This document shows positions 1 to 7,013 of a stretch of DNA of 9,737 bases, one piece after another. Origin of the DNA: an uncultured Bacteroidales bacterium (GTDB lineage: Bacteria > Bacteroidota > Bacteroidia > Bacteroidales > UBA932); contig CAMJHJ010000078.1 in NCBI GenBank assembly GCA_946405485.1, positions 1-9,737 of the forward strand. Reading direction: 5' to 3'. The notes under the pieces were generated by a model that searched no databases, was not told where the DNA came from, and was given only the letters and a program-made list of their open reading frames with translations. A program made the position numbers and the translations under genes. How positions within the stretch are numbered: the first letter of the stretch is position 1; each line of letters starts with the position of its first letter.

Positions 1-653
1 GGATTGATGAAAGACATCGGACTGACGCCGTAGCTGGTACCGTTGATGGAACCGTTGCTGCCCGTATAGACGGGCACCCCGTCCACGATCCAGAGCGGTT
101 CGCTGTTGGCGTTGAGGGAGGCGTCGCCGCGTATGCGGATGGTATAGCGGGTACGGGCGGCGGAGTTGGTCGATTCATCGATGGCGAGCCCGGGGACCAT
201 ACCCTGCAACAGATTATCCACACGGGTGGCAGGCAGGGTTTTGAGCTGCTCCGAGGCGACTTGGAAGGCGGATCCCGTCATATCCGAGCGTTTCTGGGCC
301 AGGCCGTAGCCTGCGGAGATGACAACTTCTTCGAGCGTGTTGTCTCCCTTCATCGTGATGTCAAGGGTTCGGGCCTGGTTCACAGCCACTTCCTGGTTCT
401 CCATCCCCATGTATTGGAAGACCAGGGTGGCCGGGCCGGAGAGATGGAGGGAGTACCGGCCGTCCAGGTCGGTCGTCGTGCCGGTCTTGGTCCCTTTGAC
501 GGAGATGAATACGCCGATCAGCGATTCACCTTCCGTGTCGGTGACGACACCCTGGACGGTGAAGCCTTTCTGCTGGGCCCTCAGGCCCGGCGGATAGCTG
601 GCCGACAGGGTCAGCAGCACTGCTAAAGCGATGATTCTGAGCGTTCTTATCAT
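1..653 (-). CDS. SusC/RagA-family TonB-dependent outer-membrane receptor (N-terminal part, cut by the window edge)
   Basis: This reading frame is open from ATG at 653 to the left edge, giving 217 residues and no stop. Residues 1-26 form a signal peptide (basic MIRTLR, a hydrophobic core, then a likely cut near LRA-QQ). Residues about 31-103 match the carboxypeptidase-regulatory-like domain found at the front of SusC proteins (VQGVVTDTEGESLIG, then TTTDLDGRYSL). LEEVVISAGYG at 107-117 leads into the TonB plug domain, with the typical LLQGMVPGL, IRIRG and PLWIVDGVPV. SYGVSPMSFIN at the edge fits the SusC signature region, which usually continues NPNDIE. Such receptors import oligosaccharides or peptides through the outer membrane with TonB energy, usually with a SusD lipoprotein encoded next; that gene would lie outside the window. 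The start is only 9 bases after the protease stop codon, so co-transcription is very likely. The substrate cannot be read from this fragment. Confidence 0.93.
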   Translation of the reverse strand, partial: MIRTLRIIALAVLLTLSASYPPGLRAQQKGFTVQGVVTDTEGESLIGVFISVKGTKTGTTTDLDGRYSLHLSGPATLVFQYMGMENQEVAVNQARTLDITMKGDNTLEEVVISAGYGLAQKRSDMTGSAFQVASEQLKTLPATRVDNLLQGMVPGLAIDESTNSAARTRYTIRIRGDASLNANSEPLWIVDGVPVYTGSNGSINGTSYGVSPMSFIN

Positions 654-662
654 AAGTTGTCT

Positions 663-3600
663 TTATTTCTGCAATTGTCTGAGCATTTCCTGAACGGCCG
701 CTTCGATCTGCTTGTCTTCACCGCGCAGGAGGGAGGCGGGATCGTTGAGGACCGGAATGTCCGGCTCGATTTCCTGGTTCTCCAGGACGGAGCCGTCCGA
801 ACGGCTGACGGAGGTTACTTCCGGCACGCCGAAAATGAGCGTGGGATCGATCTGGGTTTCCCACCAGACGGCGGTCATCGTGCCGGGGACGGGGGCGCCG
901 ATGAGTTTCCCTATGCCCAGCTGCTTGTATATATAAGGGAATCCGGAGGCGTCCGAATAGTTGTCTTCGCCAATGATTACGCACGAAGGCTTGTTCCATT
1001 TGCTGTAGGGCTCCGTGCCGATGTACTGGCCCCGGGGCTTGAAGTCCATGTAGGCTTTGCCGCCCAGGAAGGTGGCCAGGTCGTCATGGAGCCATCCGCC
1101 GCCGTTGTGCCGGGTGTCGACGATCAGCGCCTCGCAGGTCCGGTAGCGGCCCAGTGCTTTGGAATAGACTTCCCGGAAGCTTTCGGAATCCATGCTTTTG
1201 ACATGGACATAGCCGACCCGGCCGCCGGAAAGCGTCTCGACGAGGCGTTCCTTGCTCCGGACCCAGCGCTTGTAGAGGAGCGCGGCATCGGAGGAAGCCG
1301 GACTGACGGTGACAGTCGCGTCTTTCTTGCCGCTGCGGAGACCCAGCACCGTCTTCTTGCCGGCCTTGTAGCTGAGGGCTTCATACCAGGGCGTGCCGGC
1401 GGCGATCTCAACCCCGTCGACGGAGGTGATGATATCTCCTTCCTTGAGGTCAGGCTTGACCAGGGCGAGGCAACTGCCCGGCAGGACCTCCTTGATCTTC
1501 AGGCCTGCGCCGTCGTAAGACTCATCATACAGGACGCCCAGCCGGCCGGCGTTGACTCCGGAGCCCAGAGTCCGGTAGCGTGCGCCGGTATGGGAGGCAT
1601 TGAGTTCGCCGAGCATCTCCGAGAGGAGTTCGCGGAAGTCGTAGTTGTTGTCGATATAGGGCAGGAACTGCTTGTAGTTGGCATAGAAGCCGTCCCAGTC
1701 GATGCCATGGATGGTCTCGTCATAGAACTTCTCCTTCACCTGCTTCCAGGCGTGGGCGAGGATGTATTCGCGCTCGGCGGCCGGGTAGTAATCATACTCG
1801 TCGGAGAAACTGACGGACGTCCCCTTGCCGGTCGCAGGGTCCACTTTCCTGACGGACAGGGGCGTCAGCATATAGACGGACTTCCCGTCCGGGGCGGGAT
1901 AGAAAGAGCCGCTTACGCCTTTCTCCAGTACCTTGACGGACCGGGTCTTGATGTCGATCTGGCAGAGGTCGTAACCCTTTTCCAACCGCTGGATGAAGAG
2001 GAGTTTCGTGCCGTCCGGGGAAAGGAAGTGGTCTCCCATCCGGGCGGAAACCCCGGTCAGGCGCAAAATGCGGTCGTCGCGGTTGTCCAGGTCAAGGACG
2101 AGTTTGTCCACCTTGCCTTTCTCCGCCTTGACGCTGTCTTTGGCTTCCTCCTTCTTGGCTTTCTTGTCATCTTCTTTCAGGAGTTTCTCGATCTCCTCAT
2201 CTTCCTTGTCCCGGGTAAACTTGTAATAAGCTTCTCCGTCAAAGAACATGATGTAAATGTCCTTCTCCGCACCCCAGCTGCCGTGGCTGCGGTAACCGGC
2301 ACGGTCTGAAGACCAAGTCATCGCCTTGCCGCCCAAGGCCCAGCGGAAGTTGCCGTCGGAGTATCCGCTCCGGGTCAGGTTGGTGACCTTGCCGGTCTCG
2401 ACTTCGATCAGGGCGACGTCGGCGTTGTTCCATCCCCCGTCCGCCTCGTACTTGCTCAGCAGATAGCGGCTGTCCGGACTCCATTCAAAACCCAGGTCGC
2501 CGTCCTGATAGGAATACAAGGCACCCGAGAGCACGGTTTTCTCCTTGCCGGACTTGAGGTCCCGGACCACGATGTCAGTCCTGTCCTTGAAGTATGCGAG
2601 CTGCTTGCCGTCGGGAGAGACGGAGGGATCGGTGCAGGTGACGCCTTCCGGGGTGACCCGCTCTTCCTTGAAATCGAAGGTGAAGGTGAAATACTTGTCT
2701 TTCTTGTTGGCCAGGACGGTCTTCCAGATGCCCCAGCATCCCTCGCGCTCCGCCGCATAATACAGTTCCCGTCCGTCGGAGGAGAAACTGATGCCGCGCT
2801 CCCGTTCCGGGGTGCAGGTGATGCGGCGGGTGGTTTTCTGTTCTATCGAGGTGACGAACACGTCTCCGCGAGAGACGAGGGCGACCTCCTTGCCGTTGGA
2901 AGAGACGGCGATATCCGTGGCTCCGAAGGAGACCGAGCGCCGGATCTTGTCCTTGACGGTCTTGTCTTTCGTGAGCGTAATCTCCAGTTTGACAGGATCT
3001 TGTCCTTCCCGCAGGGTATAGAGGTCCCCATTGTAAGAGAAGAGCAACAGGCCGTCGCCGGAGATGCTGAGATAACGGACAGGGTGGGTAGGGAAGCGGG
3101 TGATCTGTTTCGGCGCGGCATTTGCGTCAAGGGAAGCCTTCCAGACATTGAAATTGCCCCCCAGTTCGCTGAGATAATAGAACTCCTTGCCGCCGGGAGC
3201 GAAGACGGGATTGCGGTCCTCGCCGTTGAAGGAGGTCATGCGGGTGAAGCTTCCTTCCGCATCCATCGTGAACCCGGGCTTGGCATCCTTATAGCACCAG
3301 ATGTCGCGGGTGACGGAAGAAGTGTGGTGCTTGCGCAGGGGGTCCTCATAGCCCTTGTAGTCCTCGTACAGGACCGTCCCGTCAGGGGAAACACTCAATG
3401 AAGACAGGGTGAGGGAGGTGACGCGCCCGCAAGGCCCGCCTTCAAGGGAAACCTGATAGAGTTGGGGCCGGCCGGGATACTCTCCGAACTGCGGGTCCGG
3501 CAGGATATCCGCGGAAAAGAGGATTTGCCCGTCCTGCAGGGCGGCCAAAGGCGTCTCCGCTCCCTGCCAGGTTGTCAATTGTTTCGGCGTGCCTCCGGTG

Positions 3601-3890
3601 GCCGGTGCAGCCCACACATCTTTGCTCCCTTCGCGGTAGGAACTGAATATCAGCTGTTTGCCGTCTGCGCTCCAGACAGGGTCTGCCTCGTAGGAGGAGG
3701 AACTGGTGATCTGGCGGGCTTCTCCGCCTTTCGCGCTGACCGTGAAGATATCTCCCTGGTAGCAGAATGCGACAGTCTTCCCGTCGGGGGAGAGGGCGCT
3801 CTGCCTGAGCCAGCGGGGCGTTTCCTGGGCCTGGATAGTTATATATGCGAGGAAAATAAGGGCAAGGGCCGTCAAGACTCTTCTTTTCAT
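663..3890 (-). CDS. Exported tricorn-like S41 serine protease with beta-propeller and PDZ domains
   Basis: The protein has 1,075 residues from ATG at 3890; a GTG at 3896 would add two, but the ATG gives a cleaner signal peptide (MKRRVLTALALIFLAYITIQ). At least eleven PD40/TolB-type propeller repeats follow between about 30 and 690, for example LSPDGKTVAF, VSPDGKQLAYF and LSPDGTKLLF. A Lys/Glu-rich charged stretch interrupts them at about 561-596. A helical C1-like domain (about 703-773), a PDZ domain (about 780-865; GDIITSVDGVEI) and the S41 core complete the tricorn order. The catalytic set is visible: Ser766-His767 in NASHTG, nucleophile Ser979 followed by Asp980 in NYSDAS, and Glu1042 in EIEPDIPV. 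Tricorn proteases cut peptides to small oligopeptides; the signal peptide places this one in the periplasm or envelope rather than the cytoplasm, where archaeal tricorn works. The receptor gene follows after 9 bases. Peptide substrate is inferred from family. Confidence 0.95.
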   Translation of the reverse strand: MKRRVLTALALIFLAYITIQAQETPRWLRQSALSPDGKTVAFCYQGDIFTVSAKGGEARQITSSSSYEADPVWSADGKQLIFSSYREGSKDVWAAPATGGTPKQLTTWQGAETPLAALQDGQILFSADILPDPQFGEYPGRPQLYQVSLEGGPCGRVTSLTLSSLSVSPDGTVLYEDYKGYEDPLRKHHTSSVTRDIWCYKDAKPGFTMDAEGSFTRMTSFNGEDRNPVFAPGGKEFYYLSELGGNFNVWKASLDANAAPKQITRFPTHPVRYLSISGDGLLLFSYNGDLYTLREGQDPVKLEITLTKDKTVKDKIRRSVSFGATDIAVSSNGKEVALVSRGDVFVTSIEQKTTRRITCTPERERGISFSSDGRELYYAAEREGCWGIWKTVLANKKDKYFTFTFDFKEERVTPEGVTCTDPSVSPDGKQLAYFKDRTDIVVRDLKSGKEKTVLSGALYSYQDGDLGFEWSPDSRYLLSKYEADGGWNNADVALIEVETGKVTNLTRSGYSDGNFRWALGGKAMTWSSDRAGYRSHGSWGAEKDIYIMFFDGEAYYKFTRDKEDEEIEKLLKEDDKKAKKEEAKDSVKAEKGKVDKLVLDLDNRDDRILRLTGVSARMGDHFLSPDGTKLLFIQRLEKGYDLCQIDIKTRSVKVLEKGVSGSFYPAPDGKSVYMLTPLSVRKVDPATGKGTSVSFSDEYDYYPAAEREYILAHAWKQVKEKFYDETIHGIDWDGFYANYKQFLPYIDNNYDFRELLSEMLGELNASHTGARYRTLGSGVNAGRLGVLYDESYDGAGLKIKEVLPGSCLALVKPDLKEGDIITSVDGVEIAAGTPWYEALSYKAGKKTVLGLRSGKKDATVTVSPASSDAALLYKRWVRSKERLVETLSGGRVGYVHVKSMDSESFREVYSKALGRYRTCEALIVDTRHNGGGWLHDDLATFLGGKAYMDFKPRGQYIGTEPYSKWNKPSCVIIGEDNYSDASGFPYIYKQLGIGKLIGAPVPGTMTAVWWETQIDPTLIFGVPEVTSVSRSDGSVLENQEIEPDIPVLNDPASLLRGEDKQIEAAVQEMLRQLQK

Positions 3891-3919
3891 GGACACTTCA
3901 TTTAAGTAACACTAATTAA

Positions 3920-3927
3920 CAAAGATA
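3920..3927 (-). promoter_or_regulatory. Bacteroidetes-type -7 box for the protease-receptor operon
   Basis: Read on the minus strand the octamer is TATCTTTG, an exact match to the Bacteroidetes -7 consensus TAnnTTTG. It lies 29 bases upstream of the ATG at 3890, so a transcript would have a leader of roughly 25 bases. I see no good TTTG at the usual -33 distance, which lowers confidence. Confidence 0.55.
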
Positions 3928-3947
3928 AGAAAAAAAACAAAAAGCAC

Positions 3948-3955
3948 TACCTTTG
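3948..3955 (+). promoter_or_regulatory. Bacteroidetes-type -7 box for the MATE-epimerase operon
   Basis: The octamer TACCTTTG matches TAnnTTTG exactly. It ends 8 bases before the ATG at 3964, so the transcript would be leaderless or nearly so. It also overlaps the GTG at 3955 that would be the longest possible start, which argues against that start. An A-rich tract (about 3930-3943) lies just upstream; no clear -33 TTTG is visible. Confidence 0.5.
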
Positions 3956-3963
3956 TGTCCGTC

Positions 3964-5295
3964 ATGGACGCAATGGAAGGACATTACGGATACAGGCGCA
4001 TCGTGCGGGAACTGTGGCCGATGGTATTGATGCTCATCGTTACCTCGGTCTACAGCATCGTGGACGGCTGGTTCATCTCCAACTATGCCGGCAGCACGGC
4101 GTTTGCGGCGATGAATATCATCTGGCCGGCCGTCGCCATCATCTCAGCCCTCGGACTGATGGTCGGCGCCGGAGGCAGCGCACTGGTATCCAAGACCTTC
4201 GGCGAAGGGGACGTCGAGCGGGGCAACCACATCTTCACGATGCTCATCCGCCTGACCTTCCTGGCCGGAGTCGTCATTTCCGCGATCTTTTTCGTGTTCA
4301 TGCGTCCCTGCGCCGTCGCCTTGGGCGCGGAAGGGGAGATGATACACCTTGCCGTCATCTACGGCCGCATCCTCACGGCGGTCTTGCCGGTGTACATGCT
4401 CCAACTGGCGCTGCAACCCTTCTGCATGGCGGCGGGGAAGCCTGGACTGGGGACCATGACGAGCATTGCCTGCGGCCTGACCAACATTGCCCTGGACGCG
4501 TTGTTCGTCGCGGGTTTCGGCTGGGGCTTGACCGGCGCGGCCATCGCCACGGCCATTTCTTTCGTGGTCGGCGGCGCCATACCGACCGTGTATTTCGCTT
4601 CCCGTCGCAACCCGACGCCCCTGCGTTTCCTTCCCGACAGTCCCGGGGACTGGCCGGCCATCGTCCAGTCGCTGTCCAACGGACTTTCCGAATTCGTCGG
4701 GAACATTTCCTTCAACATCGTAGGGATCTGCTACAACCTGCAGTTGATGAAATACATCGGTGAGAACGGCGTTTCCGCTTACGGAGTCCTGATGTACATC
4801 GGTTTCATCTTCGGCTCGGTCTTCATCGGCTACAACATGGGCATCTCCCAGGTCATATCTTACAAATATGGGGCGGGGGACAGGGCGGAACTGCGCAGCC
4901 TGCTCCGGAAAAGTTGCGCGCTTATCGGCCTGGCGGGTCTGCTCATCACGCTTTTCATCGAGGCTTCCGCCCCCTGGCTTTCTTCCGTTTTTGTCGGATA
5001 CTACCCGGCTCTGCGCGACTTGACGACCTATGCGATGCGCATCTATATGGTTTCGTTCCTGATCTGCGGCTTCAACATGTTCGCTTCGGCCTGGTTCACG
5101 GCGCTCAACAACGGTCCCGTCTCTGCGGTGATCTCGTTCACCCGGACCCTCGTGTTCGAGCTGGGCTGCGTATTCCTGCTGCCCGCCCTGCTGGGCATCG
5201 ACGGCATCTGGCTGGCGGTGAATGTGGCGGAGGTGCTGGCCCTGGTCTTGTCGGCGGCGCTTGTGTTTGGCCTGCGGAAACGGTATGGATATTAA
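3964..5295 (+). CDS. MATE-family multidrug/organic-cation antiporter
   Basis: The protein has 443 residues from ATG at 3964, the usual MATE length, and is almost entirely hydrophobic with about twelve membrane segments in two halves. Family hallmarks include the first-helix pattern around SVYSIVDGWFISNYAG, the loop GAGGSALVSKTFGEGD after helix 2, QPFCMAAGKPG in the first half, and SLSNGLSEFVGNISFN at the start of the second half. MATE proteins export cations, drugs or metabolites using a sodium or proton gradient across the inner membrane. The sequence resembles the MepA/DinF-like bacterial branch, but substrate cannot be predicted. GTG at 3955 would add three residues but overlaps the -7 box; ATG at 3973 is a second option, giving a leader of about ten bases. 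The epimerase gene starts 12 bases after the stop, so the two are probably one transcript. Confidence 0.93.
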   Translation: MDAMEGHYGYRRIVRELWPMVLMLIVTSVYSIVDGWFISNYAGSTAFAAMNIIWPAVAIISALGLMVGAGGSALVSKTFGEGDVERGNHIFTMLIRLTFLAGVVISAIFFVFMRPCAVALGAEGEMIHLAVIYGRILTAVLPVYMLQLALQPFCMAAGKPGLGTMTSIACGLTNIALDALFVAGFGWGLTGAAIATAISFVVGGAIPTVYFASRRNPTPLRFLPDSPGDWPAIVQSLSNGLSEFVGNISFNIVGICYNLQLMKYIGENGVSAYGVLMYIGFIFGSVFIGYNMGISQVISYKYGAGDRAELRSLLRKSCALIGLAGLLITLFIEASAPWLSSVFVGYYPALRDLTTYAMRIYMVSFLICGFNMFASAWFTALNNGPVSAVISFTRTLVFELGCVFLLPALLGIDGIWLAVNVAEVLALVLSAALVFGLRKRYGY

Positions 5296-5307
5296 GAATA
5301 ATACGAT

Positions 5308-6462
5308 ATGAAAAGAAGAGACTTCATTAAGACGGGAGTTACCGCGGGCGCGCTTCTCAGCGTCGCGGGTCTGTCGGGCTGCAAGGCGGAAACGTCCCGG
5401 ACGCCCCGACCCTATCTGCTGAAGTCCGGGAGCCTCTCTCCCCGGATGAAACTGAGTTGGGAACCGTATGAACTGGAATTGAGACACACCTTTACGGTGG
5501 CATCCTATTCCCGCAAGACTACGCCCGGGGTGCAAGTCCGCATCGAATATGACGGTTTCACCGGTCACGGGGAAGCCTCGATGCCGCCCTACCTCGGACA
5601 TACCGTCGAAAGCGTCTGCGCCTTCCTGCAGAAGGTGGACCTGGGGCAGTTCGCGGACCCTTTCCAGTTGGAAGAAATCATGGCATACGTGGATTCCCTT
5701 TCGGAAGGAGACGCCCCGGCCAAGGCGGCCGTGGACATCGCACTGCATGACCTTTTCGGCCAGTTGCTGGGTCAGCCGCTCTTCCGTATCTGGGGTCTGG
5801 ACGCCGCCAAGGCGCCCTCTACGACTTTCACCATCGGCATCGATACGCCCGAAGTCGTACGTGAGAAGACCCTCGAATGTGCCGGGAAGTTCAACATTCT
5901 GAAGGTCAAGGTCGGTCTGGATAACGACGAAGAGATGATCAAGACCATCCGGAGCGTGACGGACCTGCCCCTCGCCGTCGATGCCAACCAGGGTTGGAAA
6001 GACCGTCAAAAGGCCCTGGATGAAATCTTCTGGCTCGCGGAGCAGGGTGTCGTCATGGTGGAACAGCCCATGCCCAAGGAGCGTCTGGACGACATCGCCT
6101 GGATCACGGAGCACAGTCCCGTCCCCATCTTTGCGGACGAATCCATCCAGCGCCTGCGGGATATCCCTGCCATCAAAGGCGCTTTCAGCGGCGTCAATAT
6201 CAAGTTGATGAAATGCACCGGTCTGTTGGAGGCTCGCAAGATGTTGACCTATGCGCGCGCAGAGGGGATGAAAGTGATGCTCGGCTGCATGACGGAAACC
6301 TCTTGCGCCTGCACGGCCGCAGCCCATCTCTCTCCCGGGGTGGACTTTGCTGACTTGGATGGCAACTTGCTGATATCCAATGACCTCTTCGAGGGAATGA
6401 CAGTCCGGGACGGCCGGATGATACTTCCCGACCGTCCCGGACTGGGACTGAAAAAGCGGTGA
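5308..6462 (+). CDS. Exported dipeptide epimerase (enolase superfamily, Ala-Glu epimerase type) with Tat lipoprotein signal
   Basis: This 384-residue protein carries the full catalytic set of the muconate-lactonizing/dipeptide epimerase branch of the enolase superfamily. There is a KxK motif (LKVKVG, Lys199 and Lys201), three Mg2+ ligands Asp225 (VDANQGW), Glu252 (VEQPMP) and Asp277 (FADES), and the opposing base Lys299 (NIKLMKCTG). An Asp-x-Asp motif at 349-351 (ADLDGN) is the element that in Ala-Glu epimerases holds the dipeptide amino group. The reaction would be 1,1-proton transfer inverting the second residue of a dipeptide such as L-Ala-D-Glu from peptidoglycan. The N-terminus is unusual for this normally cytoplasmic family: RRDFIK is a twin-arginine motif, followed by a hydrophobic stretch and lipobox LSGC with Cys25, so it is probably a Tat-exported lipoprotein. 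Exact dipeptide preference is not readable. It sits 12 bases after the MATE gene and its stop codon lies inside a terminator hairpin. Confidence 0.93.
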   Translation: MKRRDFIKTGVTAGALLSVAGLSGCKAETSRTPRPYLLKSGSLSPRMKLSWEPYELELRHTFTVASYSRKTTPGVQVRIEYDGFTGHGEASMPPYLGHTVESVCAFLQKVDLGQFADPFQLEEIMAYVDSLSEGDAPAKAAVDIALHDLFGQLLGQPLFRIWGLDAAKAPSTTFTIGIDTPEVVREKTLECAGKFNILKVKVGLDNDEEMIKTIRSVTDLPLAVDANQGWKDRQKALDEIFWLAEQGVVMVEQPMPKERLDDIAWITEHSPVPIFADESIQRLRDIPAIKGAFSGVNIKLMKCTGLLEARKMLTYARAEGMKVMLGCMTETSCACTAAAHLSPGVDFADLDGNLLISNDLFEGMTVRDGRMILPDRPGLGLKKR

Positions 6463-6480
6463 CCCGTCGGGCCACCGCTT
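6454..6480. terminator. Bidirectional terminator hairpin between converging operons
   Basis: AAGCGGTG at 6454-6461 pairs perfectly with CACCGCTT at 6473-6480, and an inner CCC/GGG pairing (6463-6465 with 6469-6471) extends the stem after one mismatch. Read on the minus strand the stem ends in a run of five T (complement of 6451-6455), a standard intrinsic terminator for the metallopeptidase/calcium-loop operon. Read on the plus strand the trailing tract is weaker (CATCTTT), so function for the epimerase transcript is less certain. The 5' arm contains the last codons of the epimerase and most of its TGA. Confidence 0.8.
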
Positions 6481-6502
6481 CATCTTTCCAAGGGACAGAC
6501 GC

Positions 6503-6988
6503 CTATTTCTTCTTGAACAGGCCGCCCAGGATGCTGGTGGCTGCGCCTAAGAGGCCGCCGCCGGCAGTGGCGGCTGCAGGCTGGGTCTGGGCCTTCTTGC
6601 CGGAGAGGGCGATGAGGATGTCGTTGAGGTCGACGTCACCGTCACCATCCTGATCCTTGAACACACCGGAAAGATTGCCGAGGATCTTGGGGAGCAGGCC
6701 GACGAGGGCCGTGGTCAGGGCGGTGCCGAGGCCGAGCTTCTTGGCCGCGCCTCCGGAGAAGATCTTGCCGATCAGGGCGGTGATGGGGCTGGTGGCAGCC
6801 GCCTGCTTGCCGGTGAGGAGGGCTTTGACCATCTCGAGGCCGCCGGGCTTGACAGCCGTCTGGGTGAGGCCGCCGAGGATGGACTCGGAAAGGCCGCCGA
6901 TGACCTGGTTGGTCATGTTGGTAGGGATCTCGACGTTGCCGATGGAACCCTTGACTGCATTGAGGATAAGATCCTGAATCGATGCCAT
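6503..6988 (-). CDS. Small protein with a single EF-hand/dockerin-like calcium-binding loop, function unknown
   Basis: This 161-residue protein has no signal peptide or clear membrane span. Residues 1-105 are rich in Gly, Ala, Leu and Thr in an amphipathic pattern (GGLSESILGGLTQT, LGLGTALTTALVGLLP), loosely like DUF937-type proteins, although I cannot confirm that. Residues 112-123 (DQDGDGDVDLND) form a textbook calcium loop: Asp at 1, 3, 5, 7 and 9, Gly at 6, Val at 8 and Asp at 12. Asp rather than Glu at position 12 is dockerin-like, but only one loop is present where type I dockerins have two. After a Pro/Ala linker the C-terminus is a Gly-rich hydrophobic stretch ending KKK. The gene starts 25 bases after the metallopeptidase stop, so it is probably the second gene of that operon and may be its partner or substrate. 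The A-rich upstream sequence has no Shine-Dalgarno motif, as is usual in this phylum. Confidence 0.85.
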   Translation of the reverse strand: MASIQDLILNAVKGSIGNVEIPTNMTNQVIGGLSESILGGLTQTAVKPGGLEMVKALLTGKQAAATSPITALIGKIFSGGAAKKLGLGTALTTALVGLLPKILGNLSGVFKDQDGDGDVDLNDILIALSGKKAQTQPAAATAGGGLLGAATSILGGLFKKK

Positions 6989-7013
6989 AATCGTAAAATG
7001 TTTTGGTTATTGG

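Noticed and set aside
657..2309. A 550-codon open frame on the plus strand
   Set aside because: It is the complementary-frame shadow of the S41 protease, which has all its catalytic motifs; the plus-strand translation has no recognisable motif.
3955..3963. GTG at 3955 as the start of the MATE gene
   Set aside because: The GTG overlaps the last base of a perfect -7 promoter box, so it would not be inside the transcript; ATG at 3964 gives a normal MATE N-terminus.
4144..6483. A 779-codon open frame on the minus strand
   Set aside because: It lies opposite both the MATE and epimerase genes in the exact complementary codon frame, shows no domain or hydrophobic pattern of its own, and exists because the sense genes avoid TTA, CTA and TCA.
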